This document shows positions 1 through 9,147 of a DNA stretch of 22,262 bases, one piece after another; the stretch's first letter is position 1, and every line of letters begins with the position of its first letter. This stretch comes from Euryarchaeota archaeon UBA10. GTDB lineage: Archaea > Thermoplasmatota > Poseidoniia > Poseidoniales > Poseidoniaceae. The notes beneath the pieces were generated by a model. That model saw nothing but the letters and a program-made list of their open reading frames with translations, made no database searches and was not told where the DNA came from. Both the position numbers and the translations under genes were made by a program. The stretch is from contig DAGO01000107.1 in assembly GCA_002498185.1 (NCBI GenBank), positions 1,269-23,530 of the forward strand, in the 5' to 3' direction.

Positions 1-2
1 AA

Positions 3-683
3 AGAATGACTCAGGAAGATGCTGATGCTGCACGCTCTAGAATCAGCACTGCAATCGATCGAAGCGCTTGCGCAGATGCCGATTTAGTCGTTGAAGCAGT
101 ACCTGAGATTCTAGATTTGAAACTTTCAATATTTTCCGAACTAGATGGCATCTGCAAGCCCGATTGTATCTTAGCAACCAATACTTCGTCGATTTCGATA
201 AGTGAAATTGCTGCAGCTACCTCAAGGCCAAGCAAGGTCATTGGAATGCATTTCATGAACCCTGTTCCAATAATGAAACTCGTTGAGGTCATCAATGGAA
301 AGGAAACCTCCGAAGATGTGACAGCAACCGTTCTTTCAGCAGCAGAAAAGATGGGCAAAATCCCACTGATGTGTAATGATTCTCCAGGATTTGTATCAAA
401 TAGAATTCTTTGTCCAATGATCAACGAAGCGATTCTTACTCTGCAAGAAGGTGTTGCAGAACCAGATGCCATAGATGGAATCATGAAACTTGGAATGAAT
501 CATCCAATAGGTCCTCTTGCATTGTCAGATTTGATTGGCAATGATACAGTGCTACACATCATGAATGTCTTACATGAAGGAATGGGCGACGATAAATACG
601 CTCCAGCCCCACTTCTTATAGAAATGGTTGATGAAGGAAAACTAGGTAGAAAATCTGGTCAAGGCTTCTATGATTATTCTTGA
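3..683 (+). CDS. 3-hydroxyacyl-CoA dehydrogenase (3-hydroxybutyryl-CoA type), 5'-truncated by the window edge
   Basis: This NAD-dependent enzyme oxidises L-3-hydroxyacyl-CoA to 3-ketoacyl-CoA, the third step of fatty-acid beta-oxidation, in the cytoplasm. The frame is open to the first base. The N-terminal GxGxxG Rossmann motif and roughly the first 55-65 residues of the usual ~280 lie outside the window, so the ATG at position 6 is internal. Visible family motifs, in order, are the end of the nucleotide fold (DLVVEAVPE), NTSSISI with the active-site Ser, GMHFMNP with the catalytic His, KLVEVI with its Glu partner, NDSPGFVSNRI opening the helical C-terminal domain, LGMNHPIGPL with the substrate-contacting Asn, and the family ending GRKSGQGFYDYS. 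The C-terminus is complete. It pairs functionally with the thiolase at 14677-15816 but is not in an operon with it. The assignment is secure; chain-length preference cannot be read. Confidence 0.93.
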   Translation, partial: RMTQEDADAARSRISTAIDRSACADADLVVEAVPEILDLKLSIFSELDGICKPDCILATNTSSISISEIAAATSRPSKVIGMHFMNPVPIMKLVEVINGKETSEDVTATVLSAAEKMGKIPLMCNDSPGFVSNRILCPMINEAILTLQEGVAEPDAIDGIMKLGMNHPIGPLALSDLIGNDTVLHIMNVLHEGMGDDKYAPAPLLIEMVDEGKLGRKSGQGFYDYS

Positions 684-737
684 TGTCCCCAATCATTAGT
701 GGCTAAATGTTTAGTCCTAGAGTGAATTGGCGTAATC

Positions 738-3700
738 ATGCGAAAGGCAATTCTGTTGTCGATTCTAATGATTGGTGTCATTCTAACTCCATACGCTTCT
801 GCATCGGATGGCGATGGTGATGGTGTCAACGATGACGTTGACATTTGTCCATTTGCTGCAGGAACAGCAACCTCGACTGCTGGCCTAGGGTGCCCTGATT
901 CAGACGGTGACGGTTTGGCAGATTTTGAACAAGCAATTACCCATAATTGGGGAGAAGCGATTAGGGAAAATCTAGACTATGGACTCTCTGGATTAGGTTC
1001 TGAGATATACGGTTTGGCTTGGGCAAATAATGGTTCCATATTCTATGCTGGAGGTCAAAATAACAAAGTGCACACCTTCGATGAGCTTGGAAACCATATT
1101 GGCGAAATGTATGAAATGCCAGGCGACATTTATGACATCGACGTATCTCCTGATGGAACTATGTTAGTTGTGACAAGCGGCAATGGTGGCTGCAGAGTCA
1201 TTAACTCTACAACAGGTTCATTGGTTGCGGACCTATGGAACAATTCCACAAATAGCGGTGTTTTCGAAGTTGCCTGGTCTAATGATGGTTCAATGATTTT
1301 TGCTGGAGGCTTTGATTCTAAGTTGGTTTGGTTCGATACCTCTAATTGGTCTGAGATTAGAAATGAGTCCATATTGCCCGGCTGGATTAGTGGAATTGAT
1401 ACTACTCCAGATGATCGGTTATTGCTGTTCTCTTCCAACAACAATCTGCGTGGATATTGGACCAGTAACGGAACTATGGCTCTTAACATGACTAATCACA
1501 CTGAATATATCCGCACCGTCAAAGTTAGTCCAGATGGCCGATATGTCGCAACAGGTTCTAATGATAATTCTATCAAAATTACTGACATTGCAAATCAAAC
1601 TGTGATTCAGACAATACAGGCTTGGTCTGATGTTTATGACATCGATTTTTCAGCGGATGGAGGCACATTAGTCGCTGCTAGAGGTCGGGCTTCCTCTATG
1701 TCTGCATACAGTACAGATACATGGAGTTCGCTTGGCTCTATGGAAGGTTTCGGAAATAACGGTAACAACCGGGGAGTGTATTCGGTAGAGTTCCACGAAG
1801 ATGGTGACAAGTTGGCAGTTGGCTGGCGTAGGGGTTACGTTTCCTTACACATGGCTGCTGATTCATTCATCCGAGTGCATGGTCAGTACTACACTTCGTT
1901 GATGGAGAGCCCATGGAGATCAACTTTCCCAACAACTAACGAATCTGTTAGGGTTTGGAATTACGACCGAGTGACAACAACCTTGGATGTCTGTGATTCT
2001 AAGCATTACATTGGTTCAAGCACAAATGGTGTCAGCCCACAATATGCTGACAAAGCTGCAAATTATTCTGAGACCGGATTATGGGACTGTAAGTACACTG
2101 AAAGCCAAATTCTTGAGATTCCTTACGGTCGAGCGGCCGGAGCACTGATGGTTAGGTCTGGAGGAAATACAGAAACATGCCTACAAACAATCGGTGGACT
2201 TTCCATGGGCCAAGTCAGATGGATAATTTCTGGCTCGACAAAGAGTACATTGACTTCACCAGGTGGCATGCCAGCGCTGAATTGGAATTCTGTGGTTCCA
2301 AATGATGACGGAAATGGTATTCCAGAATGGATTGATTTGGACGCCTCATGCCCAGACACAGAGATTGTTTTGTCTCACCGCTGGGAGAATAAGACAGACA
2401 CCACAATTCTACACGAAACCGTATTGTGTGCGAATTGTGCTCAGACTGACTCAATATATTCCTCTAGTTCATCGAGATATCGCGCCATTGCAGGCGAGTT
2501 CAGGTCGGATGTAACTCAGGGTGTTGCTGCTTCCTCAGGAGAGGGTTCTATTGGTTTCACAGAAATGGTTTATGCAACTAACAATAACAACGGAATATAC
2601 ATTGTACCATTAGTTGACAATTTCACTCACGGTGCCGCCGATGCGATTGCTGATGGCGGTATAGCAATTAACGCTTCAGTGAATTCATCACGCAGTGGGG
2701 AGTGGCCGCTTCAAACCGACATGCGAGCATTTATTTCATTGGACCAGATTTCTAAGAATCTGAATTTCCTCAAGTTCCTGTTAACAGATTTAGGACAACT
2801 GAAGTGGGAGCAAATGGGCTTTACAGGACTTGATGCCTGGGGCCTATACACATCTTGGGCTAAACTTGGAGTAAACATGTCATATTTACTTCCTGATGCC
2901 GATTCTGATGGAATCTGGGATGGTGATGACCTTTGCCCAGAAACAGAATTAGGATTGTCCGTTAACATGCAAGGTTGTGCTGAAAACCAACTTGACGAGG
3001 ATAATGATGGATTTACCAACGACATAGATGACTGTGATGATGTAGCTGGGACTTCTATCTACGGTAGTGTTGGATGTCCTGATGCTGACGGAGATGGTTG
3101 GCAGGACTCGGATGATAGCCATCCCAATGACAATTCAGAGTGGAATGATACAGATATGGATGGATTTGGAGATAACTCTGATGATTGCATTATTGAGTTT
3201 GGAAATTCCACTCAAGATTTGCTAGGTTGCGTCGATTCAGATGGTGATGGTTGGTCTGATTCGGGAGATGATTTCCCTGAAGATCCGCTAGAATGGAAGG
3301 ATTCCGATTCGGATGGATATGGCGATAATGCTGACGTATTCCCGTTTGAGGTCACACAATGGTTAGATTCAGACGGCGACGGGTTTGGTGACAACAATAC
3401 CGGACTTGAAGGAGATGACTGCGTAAATGTGAGCGGTTCTTCGAATATGGACGGCTTATTCGGGTGCATAGATTCTGATGGTGATGGATGGGCGGATTCA
3501 ATCGACGATCTGCCATCTAATCCTGAACAATATAGAGACGTTGATGGTGATGGTGTTGGAGATAGTGCAGTATCTGGTTCCTATGATTTGTGTATTGACA
3601 CATCTGCTGATGAAATAGCAATGGTTGATTCAAATGGTTGTGGACCCTCACAAAGAGATGTTGATTACGATTCATTTAACGACGATGTTGACCAATGTCC

Positions 3701-4610
3701 GAACACTCCACTTTTACAATCGACAATGGTCAATACAACTCTGTACTTAGATGATGATAACACAGTGCCAAATCCGTTTGTAGGATGTGCTCCTTCGGAG
3801 ATTGATGCTGATGGTGATTTAGTAACCTCCGACTTAGATTGGGATGACAACAATCCGTATCAGTGGGCAGATACTGATGGTGATGGTTACGGAGATAATT
3901 CCGACGAGCAAGGAGGAGATGATTGTCCTACACAGAAGGGAACTTCAATTTACGACCAAGTAGGATGTTTTGACCTTGATGGCGACGGATGGTCATTCGA
4001 CCATGATTTTAATGATGGTGATGCCACTCAATGGAACGACACTGACGGTGATGGATTCGGTGATAATTGGGACAATCCTGATTGGAACGAATCTAGAATT
4101 TACGGAGAATTTGTCATAGGAGCTACACAACCGGACAGGTGTCCTAACGAATACTCTGCATTCCTTTACTCAGATACACAAGGTTGTCTTTCCAGCTTGG
4201 AAGTTGTTGAGGAAGATAAGCAGAAGTCCACCCAAGATTCTGAGGAAGAAGATTCCAACTTCGTTCTAATATTAGGAATAGCGGGAGTAGGAATTGTACT
4301 AATCCTATTCGGAGCGATTGCTGTATTGATTCGTAAGAAACCAAAATCAGGAGCAAAACCTGACAAGGCTGTTCATCCATCTTTGGAGGATGTCGATGAT
4401 GCGAAGGTCGATACTGAGTCATTAGCATCTGCAGAGCAGGTAATGCAACAAGTAGAATCAGAGAAGATAATCGAACATGTTTCGTCTTGGGAAGAACTAC
4501 CGGAAGGTGAATGGTTGCCGAATGATGAGAACGGTGTCAATTGGTATCAGGATAATGACGGACGCTATTGGTACTCTACCGATGATGGGTTTAGAGTTTG
4601 GAATGATTGA
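738..4610 (+). CDS. Giant surface protein: signal peptide, WD40-like propeller, TSP3 calcium repeats, membrane anchor, Trp-rich tail
   Basis: This 1290-residue protein is probably a type I membrane protein displayed outside the cell. Residues 1-22 form a signal peptide (MRK, then a hydrophobic run, then an ASA-type site). Two DxDGDG motifs follow (about 23-65). Residues ~88-373 hold seven repeated units of the pattern I/V-x-x-hydrophobic-x-x-S-x-DG...(about 35 residues each), which fits a seven-bladed beta-propeller. Residues ~374-716 have no domain I recognise; they contain scattered Cys and many aromatic residues. Residues ~718-1150 carry about 14 thrombospondin type 3 motifs (DxDxDG, often followed by W/F-x-D, with interspersed Cys), a calcium-binding stalk. 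An acidic linker leads to a membrane helix at 1175-1198 followed by RKK, which places the C-terminus inside. The tail ends in a Trp/Tyr-rich module (1247-1290). Ligand and role are unknown; adhesion, polymer binding or wall structure are possible. No Shine-Dalgarno site precedes the ATG. Confidence 0.85.
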   Translation: MRKAILLSILMIGVILTPYASASDGDGDGVNDDVDICPFAAGTATSTAGLGCPDSDGDGLADFEQAITHNWGEAIRENLDYGLSGLGSEIYGLAWANNGSIFYAGGQNNKVHTFDELGNHIGEMYEMPGDIYDIDVSPDGTMLVVTSGNGGCRVINSTTGSLVADLWNNSTNSGVFEVAWSNDGSMIFAGGFDSKLVWFDTSNWSEIRNESILPGWISGIDTTPDDRLLLFSSNNNLRGYWTSNGTMALNMTNHTEYIRTVKVSPDGRYVATGSNDNSIKITDIANQTVIQTIQAWSDVYDIDFSADGGTLVAARGRASSMSAYSTDTWSSLGSMEGFGNNGNNRGVYSVEFHEDGDKLAVGWRRGYVSLHMAADSFIRVHGQYYTSLMESPWRSTFPTTNESVRVWNYDRVTTTLDVCDSKHYIGSSTNGVSPQYADKAANYSETGLWDCKYTESQILEIPYGRAAGALMVRSGGNTETCLQTIGGLSMGQVRWIISGSTKSTLTSPGGMPALNWNSVVPNDDGNGIPEWIDLDASCPDTEIVLSHRWENKTDTTILHETVLCANCAQTDSIYSSSSSRYRAIAGEFRSDVTQGVAASSGEGSIGFTEMVYATNNNNGIYIVPLVDNFTHGAADAIADGGIAINASVNSSRSGEWPLQTDMRAFISLDQISKNLNFLKFLLTDLGQLKWEQMGFTGLDAWGLYTSWAKLGVNMSYLLPDADSDGIWDGDDLCPETELGLSVNMQGCAENQLDEDNDGFTNDIDDCDDVAGTSIYGSVGCPDADGDGWQDSDDSHPNDNSEWNDTDMDGFGDNSDDCIIEFGNSTQDLLGCVDSDGDGWSDSGDDFPEDPLEWKDSDSDGYGDNADVFPFEVTQWLDSDGDGFGDNNTGLEGDDCVNVSGSSNMDGLFGCIDSDGDGWADSIDDLPSNPEQYRDVDGDGVGDSAVSGSYDLCIDTSADEIAMVDSNGCGPSQRDVDYDSFNDDVDQCPNTPLLQSTMVNTTLYLDDDNTVPNPFVGCAPSEIDADGDLVTSDLDWDDNNPYQWADTDGDGYGDNSDEQGGDDCPTQKGTSIYDQVGCFDLDGDGWSFDHDFNDGDATQWNDTDGDGFGDNWDNPDWNESRIYGEFVIGATQPDRCPNEYSAFLYSDTQGCLSSLEVVEEDKQKSTQDSEEEDSNFVLILGIAGVGIVLILFGAIAVLIRKKPKSGAKPDKAVHPSLEDVDDAKVDTESLASAEQVMQQVESEKIIEHVSSWEELPEGEWLPNDENGVNWYQDNDGRYWYSTDDGFRVWND

Positions 4611-4643
4611 AATTATCAAAGACTGAATCATTCTAACAATACC

Positions 4644-5384
4644 ATGCAAGACGTATTTCTCGTCACAGGTGCTTCCAAAGGTTTGGGCCGATCATTAGCT
4701 CTATCAATCGCTGATTCAGGCGGCGTAGTAATAGCGCTGGCAAGAGAAAGTCCAGAATTAGAATCTGTCGAAGTTGAATTGAAGAAAATCTCCAAAGAAT
4801 CCCTCGCTGTTGTTTGTGACCTGGCAGATTCTTCACAAATTTCACGCACTGCGGAAATGATAGCATCTAGTTTTGGACATCTGTCAGGGATTATCCATAA
4901 TGCTGGAATCATTAATCCGATTGGGAATATGCTCGATGTTGAAAGAGAAGGATGGGAGAGAGCAATTCAGGTTAACTTGTTGGGGGTCCAAGACTTAACT
5001 CGCTCTTTAGAATCTATAATTGGAGGAGAAAATCACACGAGGATTACTACCATTTCTAGTGGGGCAGCTCAGCGCTCTCTACACGGTTGGAGCGCATATT
5101 GTGTATCCAAGGCTGGTCTTGATATGTGGACCAAATGCATGGCAGAGGAAGGAGAAAATGTGAATATTTCTGCTCTGGCAATCGCACCAGGTATTGTTGA
5201 TACAGGCATGCAAAAAGAAATCCGACAAGCAGATGAATCCTCTTTTCCCTTGCTACAAAATTTCAAAGATTATTACAGAAATGGAGAACTGTCAAAACCT
5301 GATGAGGTAGCGATCAAACTACTTCCATATTGCCTCGGGAAATTGGGTATGAACGGTGATAGATTGGATGTTCGTAACTTGTGA
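4644..5384 (+). CDS. Short-chain dehydrogenase/reductase (SDR), sepiapterin/benzil-reductase-like
   Basis: This is a cytoplasmic NAD(P)(H)-dependent oxidoreductase of 246 residues, the usual size of a classical SDR. The cofactor glycine motif TGASKGLG is at residues 8-15, an Asp after strand 3 at D59, NAG at 86-88, the structural/catalytic Asn at N111, Ser at 138-139, the YxxxK pair at Y152/K156 (SAYCVSKAG) and the PG turn at 182-183 with a following T. All four catalytic positions are present. Arg34 after the second strand hints at NADP(H), but this is a weak indicator. The whole sequence reminds me most of the benzil reductase (YueD) and sepiapterin reductase branch; the substrate cannot be decided. 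It lies 33 bases after the surface-protein gene with an AT-rich stretch (4611-4620) before it, so it may have its own promoter. Confidence 0.88.
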   Translation: MQDVFLVTGASKGLGRSLALSIADSGGVVIALARESPELESVEVELKKISKESLAVVCDLADSSQISRTAEMIASSFGHLSGIIHNAGIINPIGNMLDVEREGWERAIQVNLLGVQDLTRSLESIIGGENHTRITTISSGAAQRSLHGWSAYCVSKAGLDMWTKCMAEEGENVNISALAIAPGIVDTGMQKEIRQADESSFPLLQNFKDYYRNGELSKPDEVAIKLLPYCLGKLGMNGDRLDVRNL

Positions 5385-5448
5385 TACTCAACCGTATCAA
5401 TGGTAACGGTCATAAGCCCTAACCATAGCCTAAGGCACAGGGAGCCAT

Positions 5449-5835
5449 ATGCCGGGAACAACTCGTGTGGAAATTCGAACACTGAAGGTCGGTCGATACT
5501 GCTGTGTCGAGGACAAAGCGTACAAGATTAATTCAATATCAAAATCCAAGCCGGGTAAGCACGGTTCTGCTAAGGCAAGACTAGAACTGGTCGACATTTT
5601 CACTGGCCAGAAAATCTCTCACGTAGGAAGCGTAACAGATTCTATCAACGTACCACTTATCGAGAAAGGAACCGCAATGGTAACTCACATCGAAGGGGCT
5701 GAAGTTCATGCTATGAACATGCGTGACCACTCAATGATGATTCTTCCACTTGAGGAAGAAATGGAAATTGATGCAGGTAAGGAAATCATGTGGATGGAAG
5801 CTTTGGGCTTGTACAAGATCATCCGTGACCACTGA
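5449..5835 (+). CDS. eif5a: Translation initiation factor 5A (aIF5A)
   Basis: aIF5A binds ribosomes and helps peptide-bond formation at difficult sequences such as polyproline. At 128 residues it has the standard archaeal length: an N-terminal SH3-like domain (about 1-70) and a C-terminal OB fold (about 72-128). The modification loop SKPGKHGSAK is intact, with Lys37 the residue converted to hypusine or deoxyhypusine. The start follows a modest GGGAG element (5440-5444) four bases ahead of the ATG. The enzyme that makes hypusine is not encoded in this window. The next gene, the OPT transporter, begins about 20 bases downstream in the same direction, so the two may share a transcript. Confidence 0.97.
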   Translation: MPGTTRVEIRTLKVGRYCCVEDKAYKINSISKSKPGKHGSAKARLELVDIFTGQKISHVGSVTDSINVPLIEKGTAMVTHIEGAEVHAMNMRDHSMMILPLEEEMEIDAGKEIMWMEALGLYKIIRDH

Positions 5836-5846
5836 TATTTCTCCTT

Positions 5847-5853
5847 GAGGTGA
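5847..5853 (+). promoter_or_regulatory. Shine-Dalgarno site of the OPT transporter
   Basis: GAGGTGA matches the complement of the archaeal 16S rRNA tail. Two consecutive ATG codons follow at 5855 and 5858. The spacing is 1 base to the first and 4 bases to the second, and the other GGTGA sites in this window sit 4-6 bases from their starts, so the second ATG is the likelier start. Confidence 0.6.
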
Positions 5854-5854
5854 A

Positions 5855-8221
5855 ATGATGGGTGTCAAGAAATCCGCATATAGACAACCGGTAACGCCGG
5901 AAGGTCTCAAAGCGATTGAAAGTGGCACTCTTACCTGGTTAGATGACGAGATGTACAACAACCTGAACACAGGTGTTCTAGAACAATATCTCGAAGAAAA
6001 GAATCTCGAAGAAGCGTTCGAAGTGTCTCACTGGGATACCAAGAAAGTGATGATTGGTATCGGAATCGGTGCCATTTTCTCTGGTGTTACCGCTTACATA
6101 GGGCTGAAACTAGGTCTTGCAATTTCAGCTGCTTGGTATATCGCCTACGTTTTAGGAATGGCTTTGAAATGGTCTCCTTCCGAAGTTAACATTGCAACAT
6201 CTGCAACCACTGGTGCAACCCACGCATCCACTGGATTCATCTTCACATTTCCGGCAATTTTCTTGCTGGCTGCAGACCCCCAATATTGGTTGTCGGATGG
6301 TCCTCTAATTGTATTAGGTGAAGGCGAAACAATGCGCTTGGCCTTCGTAGGAATTGTAGCATCTATGTTTGCTGGATTCCTTGGCGTGATGTATTTCATC
6401 ATCTTTAGACGTGTATGGCTGGTTGAAGACCCTCTACCATTACCGGGCTTCGAAGCTACTCTGAAGATGCTAGACATTGCAAGTGATGTCAGCACTGGTG
6501 CTGTTGAGCATGCTAGAGACTCACTGAAGACAATCGGTGTATGGACTGCAATAACCATGGTTGGGTTATTCCTGATTGAGTACCCTCTAGTATGGATAGA
6601 TGGTAAAAGACAGGCATTGAGTGACTTCCTCGCTGAAATGCTGACCGGCGATACATTTGGTCTAGCATCTTTCTATTCGCATGCAAAGATACACCAGCCA
6701 GGAGAAGTAGTCGGAGGAGTTGCAAGAGGACCTGCTCACTATAATCCAGATACAGTATTCAATCCGTTCATGTACACATATGTTGGAGTTGCACTAACCC
6801 CATCCATGTTCGCTATTGGATGGTTCATGAAAACCAGAGTAGCATTCCTTGTTAACCTAGGTACTATTGTCGGATGGTTCTTCTTGGTTCCTCTTGCAGT
6901 TGCAACCAACTTGCCTGTCTACGAAGGACAACTTGGGGCGAGCGTTCCGTTGCAAGAACTTCCTGCAGCACTTCATGCTGTCAATCCAGCAGATTATCCT
7001 CTCTCAACAGGCGCAGTTCAGATGTATGCCTTCGCAAAGGCTGTGCGATTCATTGCAATCGGAGCAATTGTTGGTGGTGGAATATTCGGTCTTCTAAAGA
7101 TGTGGAAAACATTTGCAAACATCTTTGTTGACATTGGAAAGGCCTTCAAGGGCGACAGCGGAAAGGAATACATGGAAGGTAAGGGATGGTATGAGTGGCC
7201 ATTGGCACACATCCCGATCTTTATGCTTCTTACATTTGGCTCAATGATTGTAATCTTCATGCTGGGAGAATTCCCTCTAATTGCAAGCATTGTATTCTCT
7301 CTAATTCTACTGATGACTACTTTCCTGCTTGGCGCCATCGCTGTCAGGGTTATGGGTGAAACAGGTATAGAGCCTGTTTCAGGAACATCTTTCATCGTTT
7401 TGTTGATGTTATTTGGAGTGTTCCTAAACTTCACTGACCCATTGGGTCTTACCACACAAGAAGCTGTACTGTTGGGTCTTGTAGGGACTACAGTATTTGG
7501 TTCAGCGATCTCGATGTCTGGAACTGTAATCGGTGACTACAAGAACAGTTTGTATATTGGAAACCGCCCTTACCATATCTCAAAGGGTAACATCATGGGA
7601 GTTGTCCCTGGTGCTGTAATTGGTGCTGGTGTTGCAATTTTCCTAGCAAACGAACTTGCAGCGGGAAGAATCCAATTGATCGCACCTCAAGCAAATGCTT
7701 TCGCAACATTCTCAGTAATTTTCGCTGAAGGTCAAGGTGACCTAACCTTGCTATTGCTAGGATTCTTGCTAGGAGTATTCGTAGAATGGGCAACCGGAAT
7801 GGGAACCTCTTTCGGTTTGGGTATGTATCTGGACGTCCCTCACACACTTCCAATGCTTATTGGTGGTGTAGCAAGAGACAAGTGGGAAGACAAGAAGCTC
7901 AAGCCTCGTATTGATGCGATTAAGGAAGAAGAAGGTGCTGTTGTTGCTGAAAAGAAGCGTGCACTAATCTTGCTAGGAACTTTCATGGTTGCGGCAGGTC
8001 TACTAACAGGAGAAGCATTCTTTGGTACTGAGAGCAGTATTCTTTCATTCATCGATTCACTATGGAATCCAGAGTTTGGCTCAAGCCTAAATTGGCATTT
8101 GGCTAGACTGGCTGGATTTGTTGCTCTTAACGCATTGATTGGATTGGCGATTTATGCGCTCTTCAAGAGAGCAGGCGTAATTGGTGGCAAAAACCAAGAT
8201 GCAGAATTAGTCGAGGCGTGA
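5855..8221 (+). CDS. OPT-family oligopeptide transporter
   Basis: This is a 788-residue polytopic membrane protein of the OPT (oligopeptide transporter) family, secondary carriers for short peptides or metal-chelate conjugates. After about 60 cytosolic residues the first helix contains the family signature around GVTAYIGLKLGLAISAAW, followed by many further hydrophobic helices; Gly-rich segments such as GETGIEPVSGTSF and the GMGTSFGLGMYLDVP loop also fit the family. A charged cytosolic loop separates the last two or three helices. The length agrees with prokaryotic members (about 600-800). Import of peptides would suit a protein-degrading marine heterotroph, but the family also contains metal-siderophore carriers, so the substrate is open. 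The EamA permease follows directly, its start overlapping or nearly touching this stop. The second ATG (5858) may be the true start. Confidence 0.9.
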   Translation: MMGVKKSAYRQPVTPEGLKAIESGTLTWLDDEMYNNLNTGVLEQYLEEKNLEEAFEVSHWDTKKVMIGIGIGAIFSGVTAYIGLKLGLAISAAWYIAYVLGMALKWSPSEVNIATSATTGATHASTGFIFTFPAIFLLAADPQYWLSDGPLIVLGEGETMRLAFVGIVASMFAGFLGVMYFIIFRRVWLVEDPLPLPGFEATLKMLDIASDVSTGAVEHARDSLKTIGVWTAITMVGLFLIEYPLVWIDGKRQALSDFLAEMLTGDTFGLASFYSHAKIHQPGEVVGGVARGPAHYNPDTVFNPFMYTYVGVALTPSMFAIGWFMKTRVAFLVNLGTIVGWFFLVPLAVATNLPVYEGQLGASVPLQELPAALHAVNPADYPLSTGAVQMYAFAKAVRFIAIGAIVGGGIFGLLKMWKTFANIFVDIGKAFKGDSGKEYMEGKGWYEWPLAHIPIFMLLTFGSMIVIFMLGEFPLIASIVFSLILLMTTFLLGAIAVRVMGETGIEPVSGTSFIVLLMLFGVFLNFTDPLGLTTQEAVLLGLVGTTVFGSAISMSGTVIGDYKNSLYIGNRPYHISKGNIMGVVPGAVIGAGVAIFLANELAAGRIQLIAPQANAFATFSVIFAEGQGDLTLLLLGFLLGVFVEWATGMGTSFGLGMYLDVPHTLPMLIGGVARDKWEDKKLKPRIDAIKEEEGAVVAEKKRALILLGTFMVAAGLLTGEAFFGTESSILSFIDSLWNPEFGSSLNWHLARLAGFVALNALIGLAIYALFKRAGVIGGKNQDAELVEA

Positions 8222-8223
8222 TT

Positions 8224-9147
8224 ATGTCACGTACTCCACCGCTTGTGTGGGGGTTACTAGTTGCTGGAGTTCTAGGTGTCTCTTCAGCAGGAGCTATACT
8301 CTCTAGTTTAGATGATATCCCACCACTAATGCGGGCTTCATGGCGTCTCCAGATCACAGTGCTTATGTTGCTGCCATTTGCAATTTTACAATACAAGCAA
8401 ATGGATAACAAGAAGCGTGCTAAGATGCGAGAGAAGAGAACCCTGCTGATTTTGTTTGGTTCAGGAGTTGCTTTGGCAGCCCACTTTGGAACTTGGGTAA
8501 CATCCCTAGACCATACCTCATTGGCACACTCTCTTTTGTTCGTAACCAGCCATCCAATCATCATCGTCATTGGTACGGCAATCCTAGTTCGAAAACCACA
8601 TCGCTTGGAGACTACAGGTGCAATAATCGGTTTAATTGGAGCTGGAATTACATTGCTCGACGCAAATGATAGTGGCGAAGTAACTCTTTGGGGAGACTTC
8701 CTTGCATTTGCAGGTGCCGTAACTGTTGTTGGCTACATCGTAGCCGGGCGCATACTTAGAGAGTGGATGCCTGTATTCGTTTATGCAGTTCCAGTAACAT
8801 TGCTCGGTGGTATACTACTGATTCCCATGTCTATTCTAATGGGTGAAGAGACTGCTGCTTTGGGATGGATTGAATCTGACTTACTTTCTGACTTCATCAA
8901 ACTTGCATTCTTGGCAGGTATAGTCGGACACACAGGACTAAACGCATGTCTAAGGTGGCTAGGTCCGTTAACGATATCATTTGCAGTAACTTTAGAGCCG
9001 ATTATTGGTGCATTCATTGGATGGTTTTTCTATGACGAAAGCGTTCCAGGAAAATGGACATGGCTTGGTGGTTTGATTCTGATCATTGGAATCATGTTTG
9101 TGATAAAGGGAGGCGCTGAATATGGCATGGATACTTCTGACGAATGA
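8224..9147 (+). CDS. EamA/DMT-superfamily permease
   Basis: This integral membrane protein has about ten predicted helices arranged as two EamA repeats, roughly residues 8-140 and 150-295, the layout of drug/metabolite transporters. The second repeat shows the typical LEPIIGAFIGWFFYDE segment near the last two helices. Members export or import amino acids, nucleotides or other small metabolites; no substrate can be assigned. Two starts are possible: a GTG at 8218 that overlaps the OPT stop by four bases (GTGA), or the ATG at 8224, which has GAGG (8213-8216) seven bases ahead. I prefer the ATG. The end overlaps the SurE gene by 26 bases, so OPT, EamA and SurE are probably translated from one mRNA. 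Confidence 0.85.
   Translation: MSRTPPLVWGLLVAGVLGVSSAGAILSSLDDIPPLMRASWRLQITVLMLLPFAILQYKQMDNKKRAKMREKRTLLILFGSGVALAAHFGTWVTSLDHTSLAHSLLFVTSHPIIIVIGTAILVRKPHRLETTGAIIGLIGAGITLLDANDSGEVTLWGDFLAFAGAVTVVGYIVAGRILREWMPVFVYAVPVTLLGGILLIPMSILMGEETAALGWIESDLLSDFIKLAFLAGIVGHTGLNACLRWLGPLTISFAVTLEPIIGAFIGWFFYDESVPGKWTWLGGLILIIGIMFVIKGGAEYGMDTSDE
9109..9113 (+). promoter_or_regulatory. Shine-Dalgarno site of surE inside the EamA gene
   Basis: GGAGG lies within the last codons of the permease gene, eight bases before the ATG at 9122. It fixes the SurE start and supports coupled translation across the 26-base overlap. Confidence 0.55.

Noticed and set aside
11..484. A 157-codon - strand open frame
   Set aside because: It is antisense to the well-conserved 3-hydroxyacyl-CoA dehydrogenase and has no recognisable domain.
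2889..4190. Tandem DNA repeats or a CRISPR-like array
   Set aside because: The periodic GATGGTGATGG-type sequence comes from DxDxDG protein motifs at irregular spacing within one frame; there are no constant repeats with unique spacers.
5385..5448. A structured RNA or attB-like element before aIF5A
   Set aside because: Short partial repeats (CCTAA, TAACC) are present, but no convincing stem or tRNA-like pattern, and no integrase nearby.
7018..7455. A 145-codon - strand open frame
   Set aside because: It is antisense to OPT transporter membrane helices; its polar Asn/Ile/Met/Pro-rich product is the usual shadow of hydrophobic codons.
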